A stretch of DNA of 64,000 bases, from positions 19,789 through 83,788 of the forward strand of contig CAZMGY010000015.1 of NCBI GenBank assembly GCA_964565945.1. The letters run 5' to 3'. The notes under the pieces were generated by a model. It had not been told where the DNA came from. It did not search any database and worked only from the letters and a program-made list of their open reading frames with translations. Below are positions 26,327 to 35,422 of the stretch, one piece after another; positions within the stretch are counted from its first letter, which is position 1, and each line of letters opens with the position of its first letter. This DNA is from CAZMGY01 sp964565945 [NCBI: uncultured bacterium]. Its GTDB lineage: Bacteria > GCA-001730085. A program made the translations under genes and the position numbers.

Positions 26327-27646
26327 TTAAACCCCACACATAGATTCATACTGATCTTTAACGTGCTCTAACCATCTTTCTAGCTTCATAGCACGCGACC
26401 CTTTGACATAAACAATATCACCTTTTTGTAATTCCACATCCCACTGCAAAATAGCTTGTTCAACATTCTCCACTAACTTTAGCTTTGGCGTTACCAAAGT
26501 ATCCTTATAGCAACTCTGATAAACCTGATTCATAAGCGGACCGACCACTACTAGGCCATCAGATTGCAGAGCAATAACATCCTCCCAAACATAGCGATGC
26601 CACTTGTCACTATCGAGACCTAATTCTTTCATATCCCCAATGCAAACAAACACCCGCTCTCCTGGCAAACAAGCCAGAGCTCTTAAACTTTCACGGAAGG
26701 ATTCCGGGTTAGCGTTGTAAGAATCATCAACAAATTGGACACCTTCAATCGAGCGTACCATAAATCGCCCAAGGACTCCAGCAAAGCTTTGCAAAGTATG
26801 GCCGATTTCGGTCGAGGCCATCCCTAAACCCTCAGCCACACGGCGGACCAAGGCCGCGTTTTTCTTCATAGGTGCGGACCAATTCGCCGTAGCGGGCTCA
26901 TTGACAAGCTCATCGTCATCCTGAACAGCGCATACAATCCCCTCAAAAGATCGCACAAAAGGCTGCAACAAAGGTTCCTTCTGATGATAAACAAACTTGC
27001 CATCTGGACGTGCATACTTTAGCAAGGCCGTTTTTTCTTGAGCTATCGTTTCCAACGAGAGCATTCCTTCTAAATGCGAAGGGTGAATATGCGTAATCAC
27101 CACCCAATCGGGCTGCACCATGGCCCCCAAACAATCCATTTCGCCGATTTGATTGATCCCAAGCTCCAAAACAGCCACCTCATCCGAGGGTTTTAAATCC
27201 AACAGAGACAAAGCCACACCGATTTCATTGTTATGGTTGGCATAGGTGGCTGAAACCTCAAACTTATGGCCCAGCACGTGCTTCAGAAGTTCCTTGGTGC
27301 TTGTTTTGCCACTCGACCCAGTGATGGCCACCACTGGTCCCTTAAATGTGTGACGATAAGCTTTAGCTAAATCTTGCAAGGCGACTAACGTATCTTCCAC
27401 GCAAAAACAGGGTACTTCTTGGTTTAAAAACTTAGCATCCGAGACAATCAAGGCTGTAACACCTTTTTGAATCGCATCCGCACAGAAACCATGCCCATCA
27501 AAATGAGGGCCTTTGAGCGCCAAAAACACATCCTCCGAAACAAGTTGGCGGGAATCGGTACAAATCCGTAAAGGTTTATTAGGTAAGTCTTTAGCATTTT
27601 TTTGAGCTAAAGGCAATAGTTGAGGTAAATCCAAGACCGCATACAC
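26327..27646 (-). CDS. murF: UDP-MurNAc-tripeptide:D-Ala-D-Ala ligase MurF
   Basis: The protein has 439 residues. The start is a GTG at 27646. MurF completes the cytoplasmic pentapeptide precursor. Motifs: CTDSRQLVSEDVFLALKGPHFDGH near residue 30, the ATP loop AITGSSGKTSTKELL near residue 105, ATYANHNNEIGVALSLL, LELGINQIGEM near residue 160, and DDSYNANPESFRESLRAL near residue 311. It opens a five-gene wall operon murF-mraY-murD-ftsW-murG. The usual murE is absent from the upstream side, where pilin genes begin. Confidence 0.96.
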   Translation of the reverse strand: MYAVLDLPQLLPLAQKNAKDLPNKPLRICTDSRQLVSEDVFLALKGPHFDGHGFCADAIQKGVTALIVSDAKFLNQEVPCFCVEDTLVALQDLAKAYRHTFKGPVVAITGSSGKTSTKELLKHVLGHKFEVSATYANHNNEIGVALSLLDLKPSDEVAVLELGINQIGEMDCLGAMVQPDWVVITHIHPSHLEGMLSLETIAQEKTALLKYARPDGKFVYHQKEPLLQPFVRSFEGIVCAVQDDDELVNEPATANWSAPMKKNAALVRRVAEGLGMASTEIGHTLQSFAGVLGRFMVRSIEGVQFVDDSYNANPESFRESLRALACLPGERVFVCIGDMKELGLDSDKWHRYVWEDVIALQSDGLVVVGPLMNQVYQSCYKDTLVTPKLKLVENVEQAILQWDVELQKGDIVYVKGSRAMKLERWLEHVKDQYESMCGV

Positions 27647-27891
27647 CGCTCTATTTTACCATGAACCTAAAGTAGGGGACGCTACTTTATCAATATTAAG
27701 AAAGTCAAGATACTAGCAACATCCCCTACGTTGTTTGTTCGACAATACCATTGACCTCAAGGGCTCTTGGTTCTAAGGCAAATTCGCATCACTGCCTTAA
27801 CCCTGTTGTTAAAAAAGAAAAATACAACGAAAAAATTTATAGCACACCTAAGAAAGAAAACCTTAACATAAATTCTCTAAGGAGAAAGAAC
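27647..27891. other. Intergenic region upstream of murF
   Basis: About 245 AT-rich bases between the last minor-pilin gene and murF. They contain the imperfect hairpin at 27672-27729 and a lysine/asparagine-rich plus-strand frame (27751-28002) with no domain, which I regard as chance. A murF promoter should be here, but I find no convincing -35/-10 pair. Confidence 0.4.
27672..27729. repeat. Imperfect ~20-bp inverted repeat upstream of murF
   Basis: The left arm starts GTAGGGGACGCTACTTTATC (27672-27691) and the right arm, read in reverse complement, is GTAGGGGATGTTGCTAGTATC (27729-27709). Most positions match, including the outer eight. The centre is 17 bases. It could be a REP-like element, a relic of a small transposable element, or a transcript hairpin. 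There is no T-run after either arm, so it is not a standard terminator. Confidence 0.55.
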
Positions 27892-28326
27892 CTAGACGTA
27901 TTCTGTTTTGGAAATAATTTTATAACGTTTACGAAGGCCATCCCGAGTGAGACCATCTTCGATGATCTTGACTTCGGCTGTGCGACGTCGCAGTTTGCTT
28001 GATCGCGTTGCACCATAAGTAACTTTATCCACATCAAAAAACAAAGTGGCTTCCTCAGCTTGATCAAAACCTGCTGAGGTTCCATCGGGCTTAACAATGC
28101 CAACTAAACCATCTTGGGTCTTGTTGCGCAAACCATACAATGCAGCTTCAATCCCAGCATGAGCCGTATACTGTGCTTCGTGCCTTAAATTCAAATGCCC
28201 CGTTTGTTTCATATTCACATCCACAAAGCGATAGGTTGTTAAAGCAAGAATACCAATTACACTCCCCAAAATAATAACCGTGACCAAAGCAGCCCCTTTC
28301 TGACTTTTTAGATTTATAACGGCCAT
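27892..28326 (-). CDS. PilX/GspK-like minor pilin
   Basis: The protein has 144 residues. An N-terminal SQKGAALVTVIILGSVIGILAL is a prepilin-like leader plus membrane helix (G-A in place of G-F, as in PilX/GspK types that lack the usual Glu5). It is followed by ATYRFVDVN-like and AQYTAHAGIEAALYGLRN, the A-x-x-G-x-E-x-A pattern of PilX. The gene overlaps the upstream gene's end by 13 bases and ends the large pilus operon. Minor pilins of this type prime pilus assembly from the inner membrane. Confidence 0.78.
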   Translation of the reverse strand: MAVINLKSQKGAALVTVIILGSVIGILALTTYRFVDVNMKQTGHLNLRHEAQYTAHAGIEAALYGLRNKTQDGLVGIVKPDGTSAGFDQAEEATLFFDVDKVTYGATRSSKLRRRTAEVKIIEDGLTRDGLRKRYKIISKTEYV

Positions 28327-28949
28327 GTCGGTTCCTCCTCATCAGCTAATCGATCGGGCACTTTTTGGACTTTATCATAGTAAAAAATCATACAACGAGA
28401 AATATCACGCTCGCCCTGCTTATATTCCAAGGTGATTTTCATTTGTTTGTTAGCATATTCAAAGGTCACATTATTAAGTTCGCGAATGGTGATCGATGGC
28501 ATCCAAGTTAATCCCGTATCTTGATGATAAGGCACCTCTTGAGACTGAAAAAATTTCATTTCTTTCAAGTCCTTGCTTTCATCATCCTGAGGACGAAACC
28601 AAAAACAACCCCAACGGCTTTTTAAACTGTTAAACGTTCCATCGAAAGCCCCTTCCTCGGGCAAATAACTATGTCGAAGAAAAACTTTCTGTGTGTTTAC
28701 AATTTCATCTTCTCCGCTCATCTCCATATCCAAATAAACATTATCTAAATCAAACATCTTCTTTTTTAAATAGTTAAATGCAAGTTGTGCATTCGCAATC
28801 ACTTTACCTTCTTCATGCGCTTTCTTCGACATACGAAACGAAAATAACAACTGAGCCGTTACAGCAGCAATCACACCCGAAGTCAACAAAAAGGCCGCAA
28901 TGGCTTCTATCAAGGTATAACCTTTATTAGAATGTATTTTTAGCCTCAT
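28314..28949 (-). CDS. PilW/GspJ-like minor prepilin
   Basis: About 211 residues from the ATG at 28949, which has GGAG 7 bases upstream; upstream ATGs at 28955 and 28967 are too close to that site or lack one. The signal SNKGYTLIEAIAAFLLTSGVIAA gives a clear prepilin leader with Glu5. The remaining ~180 residues include a charged region and a beta-rich tail (RCMIFYYDKVQKV). It lies second in a run of three minor prepilin genes (PilV-, PilW-, PilX-like), the usual order of a pilus-tip priming complex. Confidence 0.8.
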   Translation of the reverse strand: MRLKIHSNKGYTLIEAIAAFLLTSGVIAAVTAQLLFSFRMSKKAHEEGKVIANAQLAFNYLKKKMFDLDNVYLDMEMSGEDEIVNTQKVFLRHSYLPEEGAFDGTFNSLKSRWGCFWFRPQDDESKDLKEMKFFQSQEVPYHQDTGLTWMPSITIRELNNVTFEYANKQMKITLEYKQGERDISRCMIFYYDKVQKVPDRLADEEEPTWPL

Positions 28950-29397
28950 CCTCATACTCCAAAACAACCGTTACTTTTTTAAAACCATCTTTACGTGTTC
29001 TGAGTGTTCCATCGTTGTACGTTATCACAGTATATTCTTTTTTGATTGGCTCAATGTTATGACCCACTTCTGTATTCAAACCATCCAACAAAGCAACATC
29101 ATCGTCAGTCGCATCTTCATCAAGCGACTTAAACGTCTTCCTACCATCACTCAAGTCAGATCCATAATAACCTTCAACACCCTGACGCTGTTTCAGAGTT
29201 TCCAATACGTTTCCAGCCACCGTCACCACTTGAGAGGACACGTCACTGACACGACTTACTTTTTTAGAGCCAATAAAAGCCCCGAAAAATCCGCCCACAA
29301 AAAAGGCTAATAACAAGGCCGCGAGCACAACTTCAATAAGCGTCACACCCGACTGATTTTTGATTAAATTTGTGAAGGACTTAGTTAAAAGACACAC
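28927..29397 (-). CDS. PilV/GspI-like minor prepilin
   Basis: The protein has 156 residues from a GTG at 29397 behind AGGAAAGGG. The signal is QSGVTLIEVVLAALLLAFF (G-V cleavage, Glu5), followed by a basic segment and an Asp-rich region (DEDATDDDVALLDG). The start overlaps the 3' end of the IS3 remnant by about 13 bases. Insertion of that element may have replaced the original upstream sequence and could have reshaped the start and ribosome site of this gene. Confidence 0.78.
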   Translation of the reverse strand: MCLLTKSFTNLIKNQSGVTLIEVVLAALLLAFFVGGFFGAFIGSKKVSRVSDVSSQVVTVAGNVLETLKQRQGVEGYYGSDLSDGRKTFKSLDEDATDDDVALLDGLNTEVGHNIEPIKKEYTVITYNDGTLRTRKDGFKKVTVVLEYEDEAKNTF

Positions 29398-29801
29398 GAT
29401 AGATTCCCTTTCCTCAACACGAAACTGAAATAATTACCCACCATGGAATGGTCAAGTTTTTTGTGACACCTCAGATAAGAGCGCAGACGCTGACGGTTAT
29501 AAAACATCACAATATAACGTAAAATGTCTTGCTGTGCTTCAGTGCGAGTTTGATAATGCCTCCATTGTATGCCTTCTTTTTTCATTTTTAAGCGACGGAG
29601 TTCAAGATGTTCTTCTGTTAGCTTGCCCTTACCGAGAAAGGCTTTTCCTCCATGTGTCTTTTGTTCCTTGATCCACCGCCATAACACATTGGATACAATC
29701 CCAAAGCTTTGAGCTACTTCTGTTTGGCTATAATTTTGTTTTTCCACAAGGGCTCTCGCATCCAATTTGAACTCTTTCGAGTATTTTTTTCGGAGCTTCA
29801 T
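29385..29801 (-). mobile_element. Internally deleted IS3-family element (OrfA head fused to OrfB tail)
   Basis: One open frame of 138 codons starts like an IS3-family OrfA: MKLRKKYSKEFKLDARALVEK, the helix-turn-helix segment YSQTEVAQSFGI-SNVLWRWIKE, and GKGKLTEEHLELRRLKMK. Directly after that it continues as the end of the DDE transposase OrfB (WRHYQTRTEAQQDILRY and MFYNRQRLRSYL). The roughly 250 codons with the catalytic core are missing. It cannot transpose by itself but could be mobilised by a full copy elsewhere. It sits between the major pilin and the minor prepilins of the pilus operon, in the same direction, so transcription may read through. Confidence 0.88.
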
Positions 29802-29858
29802 TGTTTACCTCAAGTTTTTAACCATTATCTCTTAACCTGAAGGTTCACATCTATTAGA

Positions 29859-30287
29859 TCATTCCACACCTTCTTCACGAATCATCTTCTTCTCTTTGTA
29901 TATTCCACCCGCAACAAGGCTACCATTGTCGGACATGGTTAACGTCCCGCCTTTGTATGCCCCATCCTTACGCTTAGCTTCAACACTAAATCCAGAATCC
30001 CCCGAACCTTCCCCCCCACTCATGGTGATTGTGTATTCAAACAAAGATAAGCTCCCTGAGTGAATATTGTCATCCAAATCCAAATCAGCTAGTGTTGCTG
30101 TGTACTTGTCGAACTCCATAAAGTATATCCCTTCGGCTGTCCGAATCGCAGAAAGAACCGTCTTAGCCTCCGACATTTTAGCCTTTTCAACCACTTTTGT
30201 GTACCGAGGCATTGCTAATGAGGCCAAAATACCCACAATAAGGACCACCATAAGAACTTCAATCAATGTAAAGCCTTTTTTATTCAT
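29859..30287 (-). CDS. Type IV pilin / major pseudopilin
   Basis: The protein has 142 residues with an AAGGAG ribosome site. The leader MNKKG is cut before FTLIEVLMVVLIVGILASLAMPRY, a canonical type IVa pilin helix with Glu5. It continues with EAKTVLSAIRTAEGIYFMEFDKYTATLADLDL, typical of PilA/PilE-like major pilins, and a Gly-rich loop (MSGGEGSGDSGF). It comes after gspF with a 143-base gap holding a promoter candidate, as expected for the most abundant subunit. Confidence 0.9.
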   Translation of the reverse strand: MNKKGFTLIEVLMVVLIVGILASLAMPRYTKVVEKAKMSEAKTVLSAIRTAEGIYFMEFDKYTATLADLDLDDNIHSGSLSLFEYTITMSGGEGSGDSGFSVEAKRKDGAYKGGTLTMSDNGSLVAGGIYKEKKMIREEGVE

Positions 30288-30345
30288 AACTCACGCTCCT
30301 TCAATAAACTTTTCGCATAATATTTTCTAGACCCAACTATTACCC

Positions 30346-30375
30346 TATATAGCACGGGTACACAGAAAAAAGCAA
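30346..30375 (-). promoter_or_regulatory. Possible promoter of the major pilin gene
   Basis: On the minus strand, TTGCTT (30375-30370), an 18-base spacer and TATATA (30351-30346) lie about 58 bases before the pilin ATG. The match is moderate. The placement in the only sizeable gap of the operon core supports it. Confidence 0.4.
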
Positions 30376-30430
30376 ACTTTAATCTAAGAATAAACTTCCT
30401 CTGCCTCACCTATTTCAACTAACTTTTTGA

Positions 30431-31663
30431 TTAACCGCCAATCTCCGCCATTTTGAAAATAGGTAAGAACATCGCAATCACCAAAACACCGATAATCCCT
30501 CCCACAAACATCAAAATAAGCGGCTCAAATATCGACGCAAAACGATCCACAGCTTCAGCTACACGTTTATTATAATATTCGGATACCTTGTGTAACATAT
30601 CCACCAAACGTCCTGATTCTTCACCCACACTGACCATTTGCACTAACATTAGGGGGAAAACAGGATATTTTTCGAGTTGCGACGAAATGGTTGACCCTTC
30701 CTTCACACGATCCCTCACATGGTCAATTAACGACTTCAAATAACGGTTACCCAGCGAGTCCCTCGCTAAAGTAAGTGCTTCTATCACTAAAACACCATTC
30801 CTCAACATCAAGTCCAAAGAGGAGGTAAAACTTACCATGGCCGAGCGCAATAACAAAACGCCGAGAAACGGAATTTTTAAAATAAAACGATCAAACTTAA
30901 ATCGGTACTTGGGCATGCTCAGTAACTTTTTAACCACCCAATAAAAACCAATAACAGCAGCAACCATAAAAAAGAAATACCGTTGGGCAAATTCACTTAG
31001 ATCCATCACAAATAAAGTTAGTTTAGGTAAATCAATATCAAAGTCGGCAAAAATTCCCACAAAAGTGGGGATAATTTTAAGAAGAAACACCGCAATTGCA
31101 ATAATACTAAATATCACAAGAATCACGGGATAGATTAATGCTTTCTTGATTTTTTGCCTTACCTCATCAGCTTTCTCCATATTTTCGGCAATACACATGG
31201 TCACTTCTGCAAGCTCACCACTTTGCTCTCCAATCAATACAATACTTCGAACATGTTTAGGGAAAAACTTCGGATATTTCGCCATGGATTCAGCTAAACT
31301 AGCTCCACCCGAAATATCAGCCTTCATCACATTGATCGCATTATAAAGAGGCTCACTGCCAATCTGCAACGCGACAATCTCTAAGACACGAATAATATCG
31401 ATACTGGCATCCATCAAAACAGAAACTTGATCAAAAAATAAACGGAGATCATCCAGCTTGGTCGACTTACGGCGCCGCACTTCTTCTCGGACACGATTAA
31501 CGAGGGCTTGCTGGCTCTTTTTCTTGATCGAGGACTTAAGGTTTAAAATCAGATACCCACGTCCCTGCAAAATACATACAGCTTCTGTTTCATCATGAGC
31601 CGTTACACTCCCCTCTTTCTTATCTCCACTAGGCGTACGTACCGTGTATTCAAAATCAGCCAC
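30431..31663 (-). CDS. Inner-membrane platform protein GspF/PilC
   Basis: The protein has 410 residues, the usual GspF length. It opens with FEYTVRTPSGDKKEGSVTAHDETEA, then two T2SSF domains: LDDLRLFFDQVSVLMDASIDIIR near residue 69, and FLGVLLLRSAMVSFTSSLDLMLRNG near residue 270, each ending in G-E-x-S-G (VLIGEQSGELAEV and VSVGEESGRLVDM). Three long hydrophobic helices, the last GGIIGVLVIAMFLPIF. GspF/PilC couples the ATPase to pilin extraction from the membrane. It sits after gspE with a 38-base gap. Confidence 0.95.
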   Translation of the reverse strand: MADFEYTVRTPSGDKKEGSVTAHDETEAVCILQGRGYLILNLKSSIKKKSQQALVNRVREEVRRRKSTKLDDLRLFFDQVSVLMDASIDIIRVLEIVALQIGSEPLYNAINVMKADISGGASLAESMAKYPKFFPKHVRSIVLIGEQSGELAEVTMCIAENMEKADEVRQKIKKALIYPVILVIFSIIAIAVFLLKIIPTFVGIFADFDIDLPKLTLFVMDLSEFAQRYFFFMVAAVIGFYWVVKKLLSMPKYRFKFDRFILKIPFLGVLLLRSAMVSFTSSLDLMLRNGVLVIEALTLARDSLGNRYLKSLIDHVRDRVKEGSTISSQLEKYPVFPLMLVQMVSVGEESGRLVDMLHKVSEYYNKRVAEAVDRFASIFEPLILMFVGGIIGVLVIAMFLPIFKMAEIGG

Positions 31664-31701
31664 AACAACTAAGTCCTTCTATCATCCCAAAAACGTCCCG
31701 A

Positions 31702-33372
31702 TTAACCAGCAACAGCCAATATTTCTTCCAAGCTTGTAATGCCAAGTTTGGCTTTTTCAAGACCCGCTATTCTCAGCTCAATCATTCCAGCCTCTAAAGC
31801 ATACTTTTTAAGAACAGGTGTCAATTCACCTTTGGATATCATCGTATGCAAGGTGTCGTCTAGCACAAGTGTTTCATGAATCGGAACGCGACCACGATAC
31901 CCCATTTGTTTACAGTTGTCACACCCAACTGGCTTATAAAACGTTTGACCAAGTTCTATTTGCAAACGTTCGCGCAAACCCTCATCAGGAACAAACTCTT
32001 CCTTACACTCATTGCATAGGCGACGAACTAAGCGTTGAGCCACAACAAGAACCAGCGACGACGCAATCAAGATCGGTTCAACACCCATATTCACCAAACG
32101 GTCCAAAGATTGAATCGCATTATTGGTGTGCAACGTGCTTAAAACAAAGTGGCCTGTTAACGCCGCTTGAATAGCCATACCAGCCGTTTCCCTATCCCGA
32201 ATTTCCCCAAGCATTATCACATCGGGATCCTGACGAAGAAAACTTCTTAGCCCCACCGCAAAATTGAGGCCAATTTCAGGACGCACATTCACCTGGTTAA
32301 TCCCTTCGAGTTTGTATTCCACTGGATCTTCCAAGGTCACAAGGTTCCTGTTAACGTCATTGATATAATTTAAGCAGGCATAAAGCGTCGTCGTTTTACC
32401 ACTTCCTGTAGGGCCTGTCACAAGCATAAGACCATAAGGTTTCAACAAAGCACTCTTGAAATCTTTCAGTGCATGATCACTAATATCTAAACCCTCTAAC
32501 TCCAAAGGCAGAGTCCCCCTATCTAAAATCCGGATCACCACCTTTTCGCCATAAATAGTTGGGACAGTCGATACACGGAAGTCAATGTTGCGATTTTCAA
32601 TATTCATTACAATAGCCCCATCTTGCGACAAACGTTTTTCGGCAATATCAAGGTGGGCTAAAATTTTAATCCGAGACACAATGGCCAAGTAAAGCTCCCT
32701 GGGTGGAGCAGAAACCAAAACTAACTCCCCATCAATGCGATAACGAACCCGTATCATCCCTTTGGCTAAGGGTTCGAAATGAATATCACTCGCGCCCTCC
32801 GCAACAGCTTGTATAATCAGCAAGTTCACAATACGAACAACCTGACCTTCCGATGCTTCCGACATAATCCGATCAAGACTAACTTCATTAGATTCGACAC
32901 TTGATTGCAGGGCTTCCACACCATCTGACTTTTCAAAATAAGCCGTAATGGATTTTTCTAAAAGTCGTTTACCCACAATCACAAGAGAAATTTCGTGGGA
33001 TGTCATCACCTTTAAGTTATCAATCAATAACAAATTTAAGGGATTCACAATAACGAGCTTAAGTACATTGCCCTTGCATGATAAGGGCATCACCATATTT
33101 TGTAACATAAAGTCTTGAGAGAAAAACTCTTCCCCCAAAACACTGCTATCTGGCTCTATCAATTCATCGGTCTTAACAATGCAAGGATAATTGAACTGCT
33201 TACTTAAGAATTTCACCAAGGTATCTTCGGTGATCGCACCCATATCGACCAAAGTTTCGCCAAGCAGTGCTCCACTCATGTTCTGCTCATCCAAGGCCTG
33301 TTCTAGTTGAATCTCGTTAATCAGACCCTCACCAAGCAATAATTCGCCCAATTTCATTTTTGCTTCAAACAT
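31702..33372 (-). CDS. Assembly ATPase GspE/PilB
   Basis: The protein has 556 residues; ATG at 33372 with AAAGG 6 bases upstream. Residues 1-~150 are a MshEN-type N-terminal domain (KLGELLLGEGLINEIQLEQAL; these domains often bind c-di-GMP). The ATPase follows with Walker A GPTGSGKTTTLYA near residue 320, an Asp box LEDPVEYKLEGINQV, Walker B VIMLGEIRDRETA near 385, and LSTLHTNNAIQSLDRL. The C-terminal tetracysteine zinc motif is present (CNEC and CDNC). It powers pseudopilus or pilus growth together with the downstream GspF. Confidence 0.97.
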   Translation of the reverse strand: MFEAKMKLGELLLGEGLINEIQLEQALDEQNMSGALLGETLVDMGAITEDTLVKFLSKQFNYPCIVKTDELIEPDSSVLGEEFFSQDFMLQNMVMPLSCKGNVLKLVIVNPLNLLLIDNLKVMTSHEISLVIVGKRLLEKSITAYFEKSDGVEALQSSVESNEVSLDRIMSEASEGQVVRIVNLLIIQAVAEGASDIHFEPLAKGMIRVRYRIDGELVLVSAPPRELYLAIVSRIKILAHLDIAEKRLSQDGAIVMNIENRNIDFRVSTVPTIYGEKVVIRILDRGTLPLELEGLDISDHALKDFKSALLKPYGLMLVTGPTGSGKTTTLYACLNYINDVNRNLVTLEDPVEYKLEGINQVNVRPEIGLNFAVGLRSFLRQDPDVIMLGEIRDRETAGMAIQAALTGHFVLSTLHTNNAIQSLDRLVNMGVEPILIASSLVLVVAQRLVRRLCNECKEEFVPDEGLRERLQIELGQTFYKPVGCDNCKQMGYRGRVPIHETLVLDDTLHTMISKGELTPVLKKYALEAGMIELRIAGLEKAKLGITSLEEILAVAG

Positions 33373-33384
33373 GCAAACCTTTCG

Positions 33385-35397
33385 TTAAATTTTGGCATCG
33401 AGAATAGCCAAACGTTCCCTCGCAGTATTCGTCCAAGGTGAATTAGGAGCCACTTTAAGCGCCTGTTGATAAGAAGCGCGGGCTTCATCATACATAGCCT
33501 TCATTTCATAACACAAGCCCAAGGTGGTAAACCCATAGGGATGATCTGGGACAAGTTCCACAGCACGACGTAACGATGAAATGGCCGCATCATATTGTTT
33601 TTTAATACGATATAGGTTGCCTAAGTTATTGTAAGCTGCACCCGAATTAGGGTTCAACATAATGGAACGTTTAAACTGCTCAATCGCCAAATCATACTTT
33701 TGAACCTTAGCATACGCCACACCCAAATTGCTATGTGCTTCTGGATCACCAGGATATTCTTTTACTTTAGCTTGGTACTGAGCAATCTTGTCGGACAATG
33801 ATCGTTGATCCATACGTTCTTTCATGCGCTCTGCGGCCACATGAGGCTCTTCTTTTTCGCGAACAAGCTTTTCTGCCCGCTGCGACTCTTTAAGTAAGTC
33901 CGAATAATCATCTTCATCTTCTGCTCTTTTCTGCAAGTAAAGTAACGCGTCATCATCCAAAATATAAGGCGTAATAAACACAATAAGATCTGTTTCCGCC
34001 TTTTCTTTCGACTTCCTAGAAAAGAACGTTCCCAGCAAAGGAATATCCCCCAAAATAGGGATTTTGCTTCCAAAGGTACTAAAATCCCTTTGAATCAAAC
34101 CAGCAATAGAAATTGTATCTCCTTGTTTGATTCTAATTTTTGTTAAAACGCTCCGTGTGGATGGATCAAATGCGCGATCTGGAAAAAGACGTGAAGGCGA
34201 GACCTCAGTTACAGATGGCTGTAAAATCATCGTGACAAAATCATCCTCATTGATCTGAGGTGTCACCCGTAAAGTCACACCAACTGTCGTTCGTTCAACC
34301 GTCGTGGTCTGCTGATTCGTATCTTCATCGATAATCGTATCTTCATTGATCGCAGTTTCCGAGGTAATATCTACTACCGCAGGCTCATTGTCCAAAGTAA
34401 TCACACGTGGTCGTGCAAGAAACTTACTCTTTCCACTGGTTTTAAGAGCGCGTAAAATAAAATTAAACTGTCCCGCAGTCAACTGTCCAAAAGTGGTCTC
34501 ACTCAAACGGTCCGCATTCCCTTCTTCACTATTAATACGTTTAGAAATAAGCCCCAATAAGTTACTGTTAAAGGGAAAGACTTGCCCATCAACCTTCGGA
34601 GGACGATAGGCCAAACTAAACAACTGTTTCGGCTCAGACGGATTACCATACGCCGTTCCCAGAACCTTATTCAAGGTATCTTGCAACTCAACAATTTCCG
34701 CCTTGATCAAGACTTGGCGTGTTTTTTTATCAAGCTCTTCAATGATTTTATCGATACGTTTGATACGGTCAGGATAATCGGTCACAATCAAGGAGTTGGT
34801 GCGTACATCAATACTCAAAATACCTTCCTCAGACAGCACAGCCACAACAGCATTGATCACACCTTCAGTTGCGTCAGTATCTCCCGATGAGAAAATCGAG
34901 ATATCATCGGCTCCCCCTTCACTGCCCTTACTTCCCAAAGATCCACTTCGCTGAATCCTTGCGCCACTGGCTAATTTCAAACGCTTCACCCGGGCATAAC
35001 TCAGTCGATAAATCTTGGTCACACGCAAGTCGCGCATGCCCATTTGAGAAGTACTGACTCTCAAAACCGTGGTACCTTCAATTGGATAAAAACCCAAACC
35101 ATTCGCCTCGGCAATCGACTTCAAAGCCTGCCTAACAGTCACTTTTTCCAAAAACAAAGATATGAGCTGTTCAGCAACTTCACCATCAATTACAAAGTTA
35201 ACACTAGTTTGCTGGGTAAAAATTTTAAGCACATCCTTAAGGTTAGCTTCAACAAAGTCGACAGATATTTTTTTATCTAAATTATCAATGTGAACTAAAT
35301 CTTCACTAGGCGGCTTCACTTCAAGCGCAGACAAAGACACTGCCTTCACTAACACCACTGCAAAAAAGAATGGCAAACATTTTAAGAATACTCGCAT
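33385..35397 (-). CDS. Secretin GspD/PilQ with C-terminal TPR domain (cluster A)
   Basis: About 670 residues from the ATG at 35397, which has an A-G7 ribosome site. A signal peptide (VFLKCLPFFFAVVLVKAVSLSA) is followed by an N0/STN-type domain (ISVDFVEANLKDVLKIFTQQTSVNFV), an N1-type repeat (SIDVRTNSLIVTDYPDRIKRI) and the secretin barrel (VLIKAEIVELQDTLNKVLG, FLARPRVITLDNEPAVVDI, PILGDIPLLGTFF, TDLIVFITPYIL). After the barrel, residues ~550-670 hold an acidic linker and about three TPRs (AHSNLGVAYAKVQKYDLAIEQFKRSIMLNPN and relatives). TPR proteins normally act as separate secretin pilotins, so this fusion is unusual. It forms the outer-membrane gate of cluster A. Confidence 0.93.
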   Translation of the reverse strand: MRVFLKCLPFFFAVVLVKAVSLSALEVKPPSEDLVHIDNLDKKISVDFVEANLKDVLKIFTQQTSVNFVIDGEVAEQLISLFLEKVTVRQALKSIAEANGLGFYPIEGTTVLRVSTSQMGMRDLRVTKIYRLSYARVKRLKLASGARIQRSGSLGSKGSEGGADDISIFSSGDTDATEGVINAVVAVLSEEGILSIDVRTNSLIVTDYPDRIKRIDKIIEELDKKTRQVLIKAEIVELQDTLNKVLGTAYGNPSEPKQLFSLAYRPPKVDGQVFPFNSNLLGLISKRINSEEGNADRLSETTFGQLTAGQFNFILRALKTSGKSKFLARPRVITLDNEPAVVDITSETAINEDTIIDEDTNQQTTTVERTTVGVTLRVTPQINEDDFVTMILQPSVTEVSPSRLFPDRAFDPSTRSVLTKIRIKQGDTISIAGLIQRDFSTFGSKIPILGDIPLLGTFFSRKSKEKAETDLIVFITPYILDDDALLYLQKRAEDEDDYSDLLKESQRAEKLVREKEEPHVAAERMKERMDQRSLSDKIAQYQAKVKEYPGDPEAHSNLGVAYAKVQKYDLAIEQFKRSIMLNPNSGAAYNNLGNLYRIKKQYDAAISSLRRAVELVPDHPYGFTTLGLCYEMKAMYDEARASYQQALKVAPNSPWTNTARERLAILDAKI

Positions 35398-35422
35398 AAA
35401 GTTGCCCCCCCTAAGCCACACG

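Noticed and set aside
27751-28002. 83-codon plus-strand ORF upstream of murF
   Set aside because: Rich in Lys/Asn from AT-rich DNA and overlapping the end of the PilX-like gene antisense; no ribosome site or domain.
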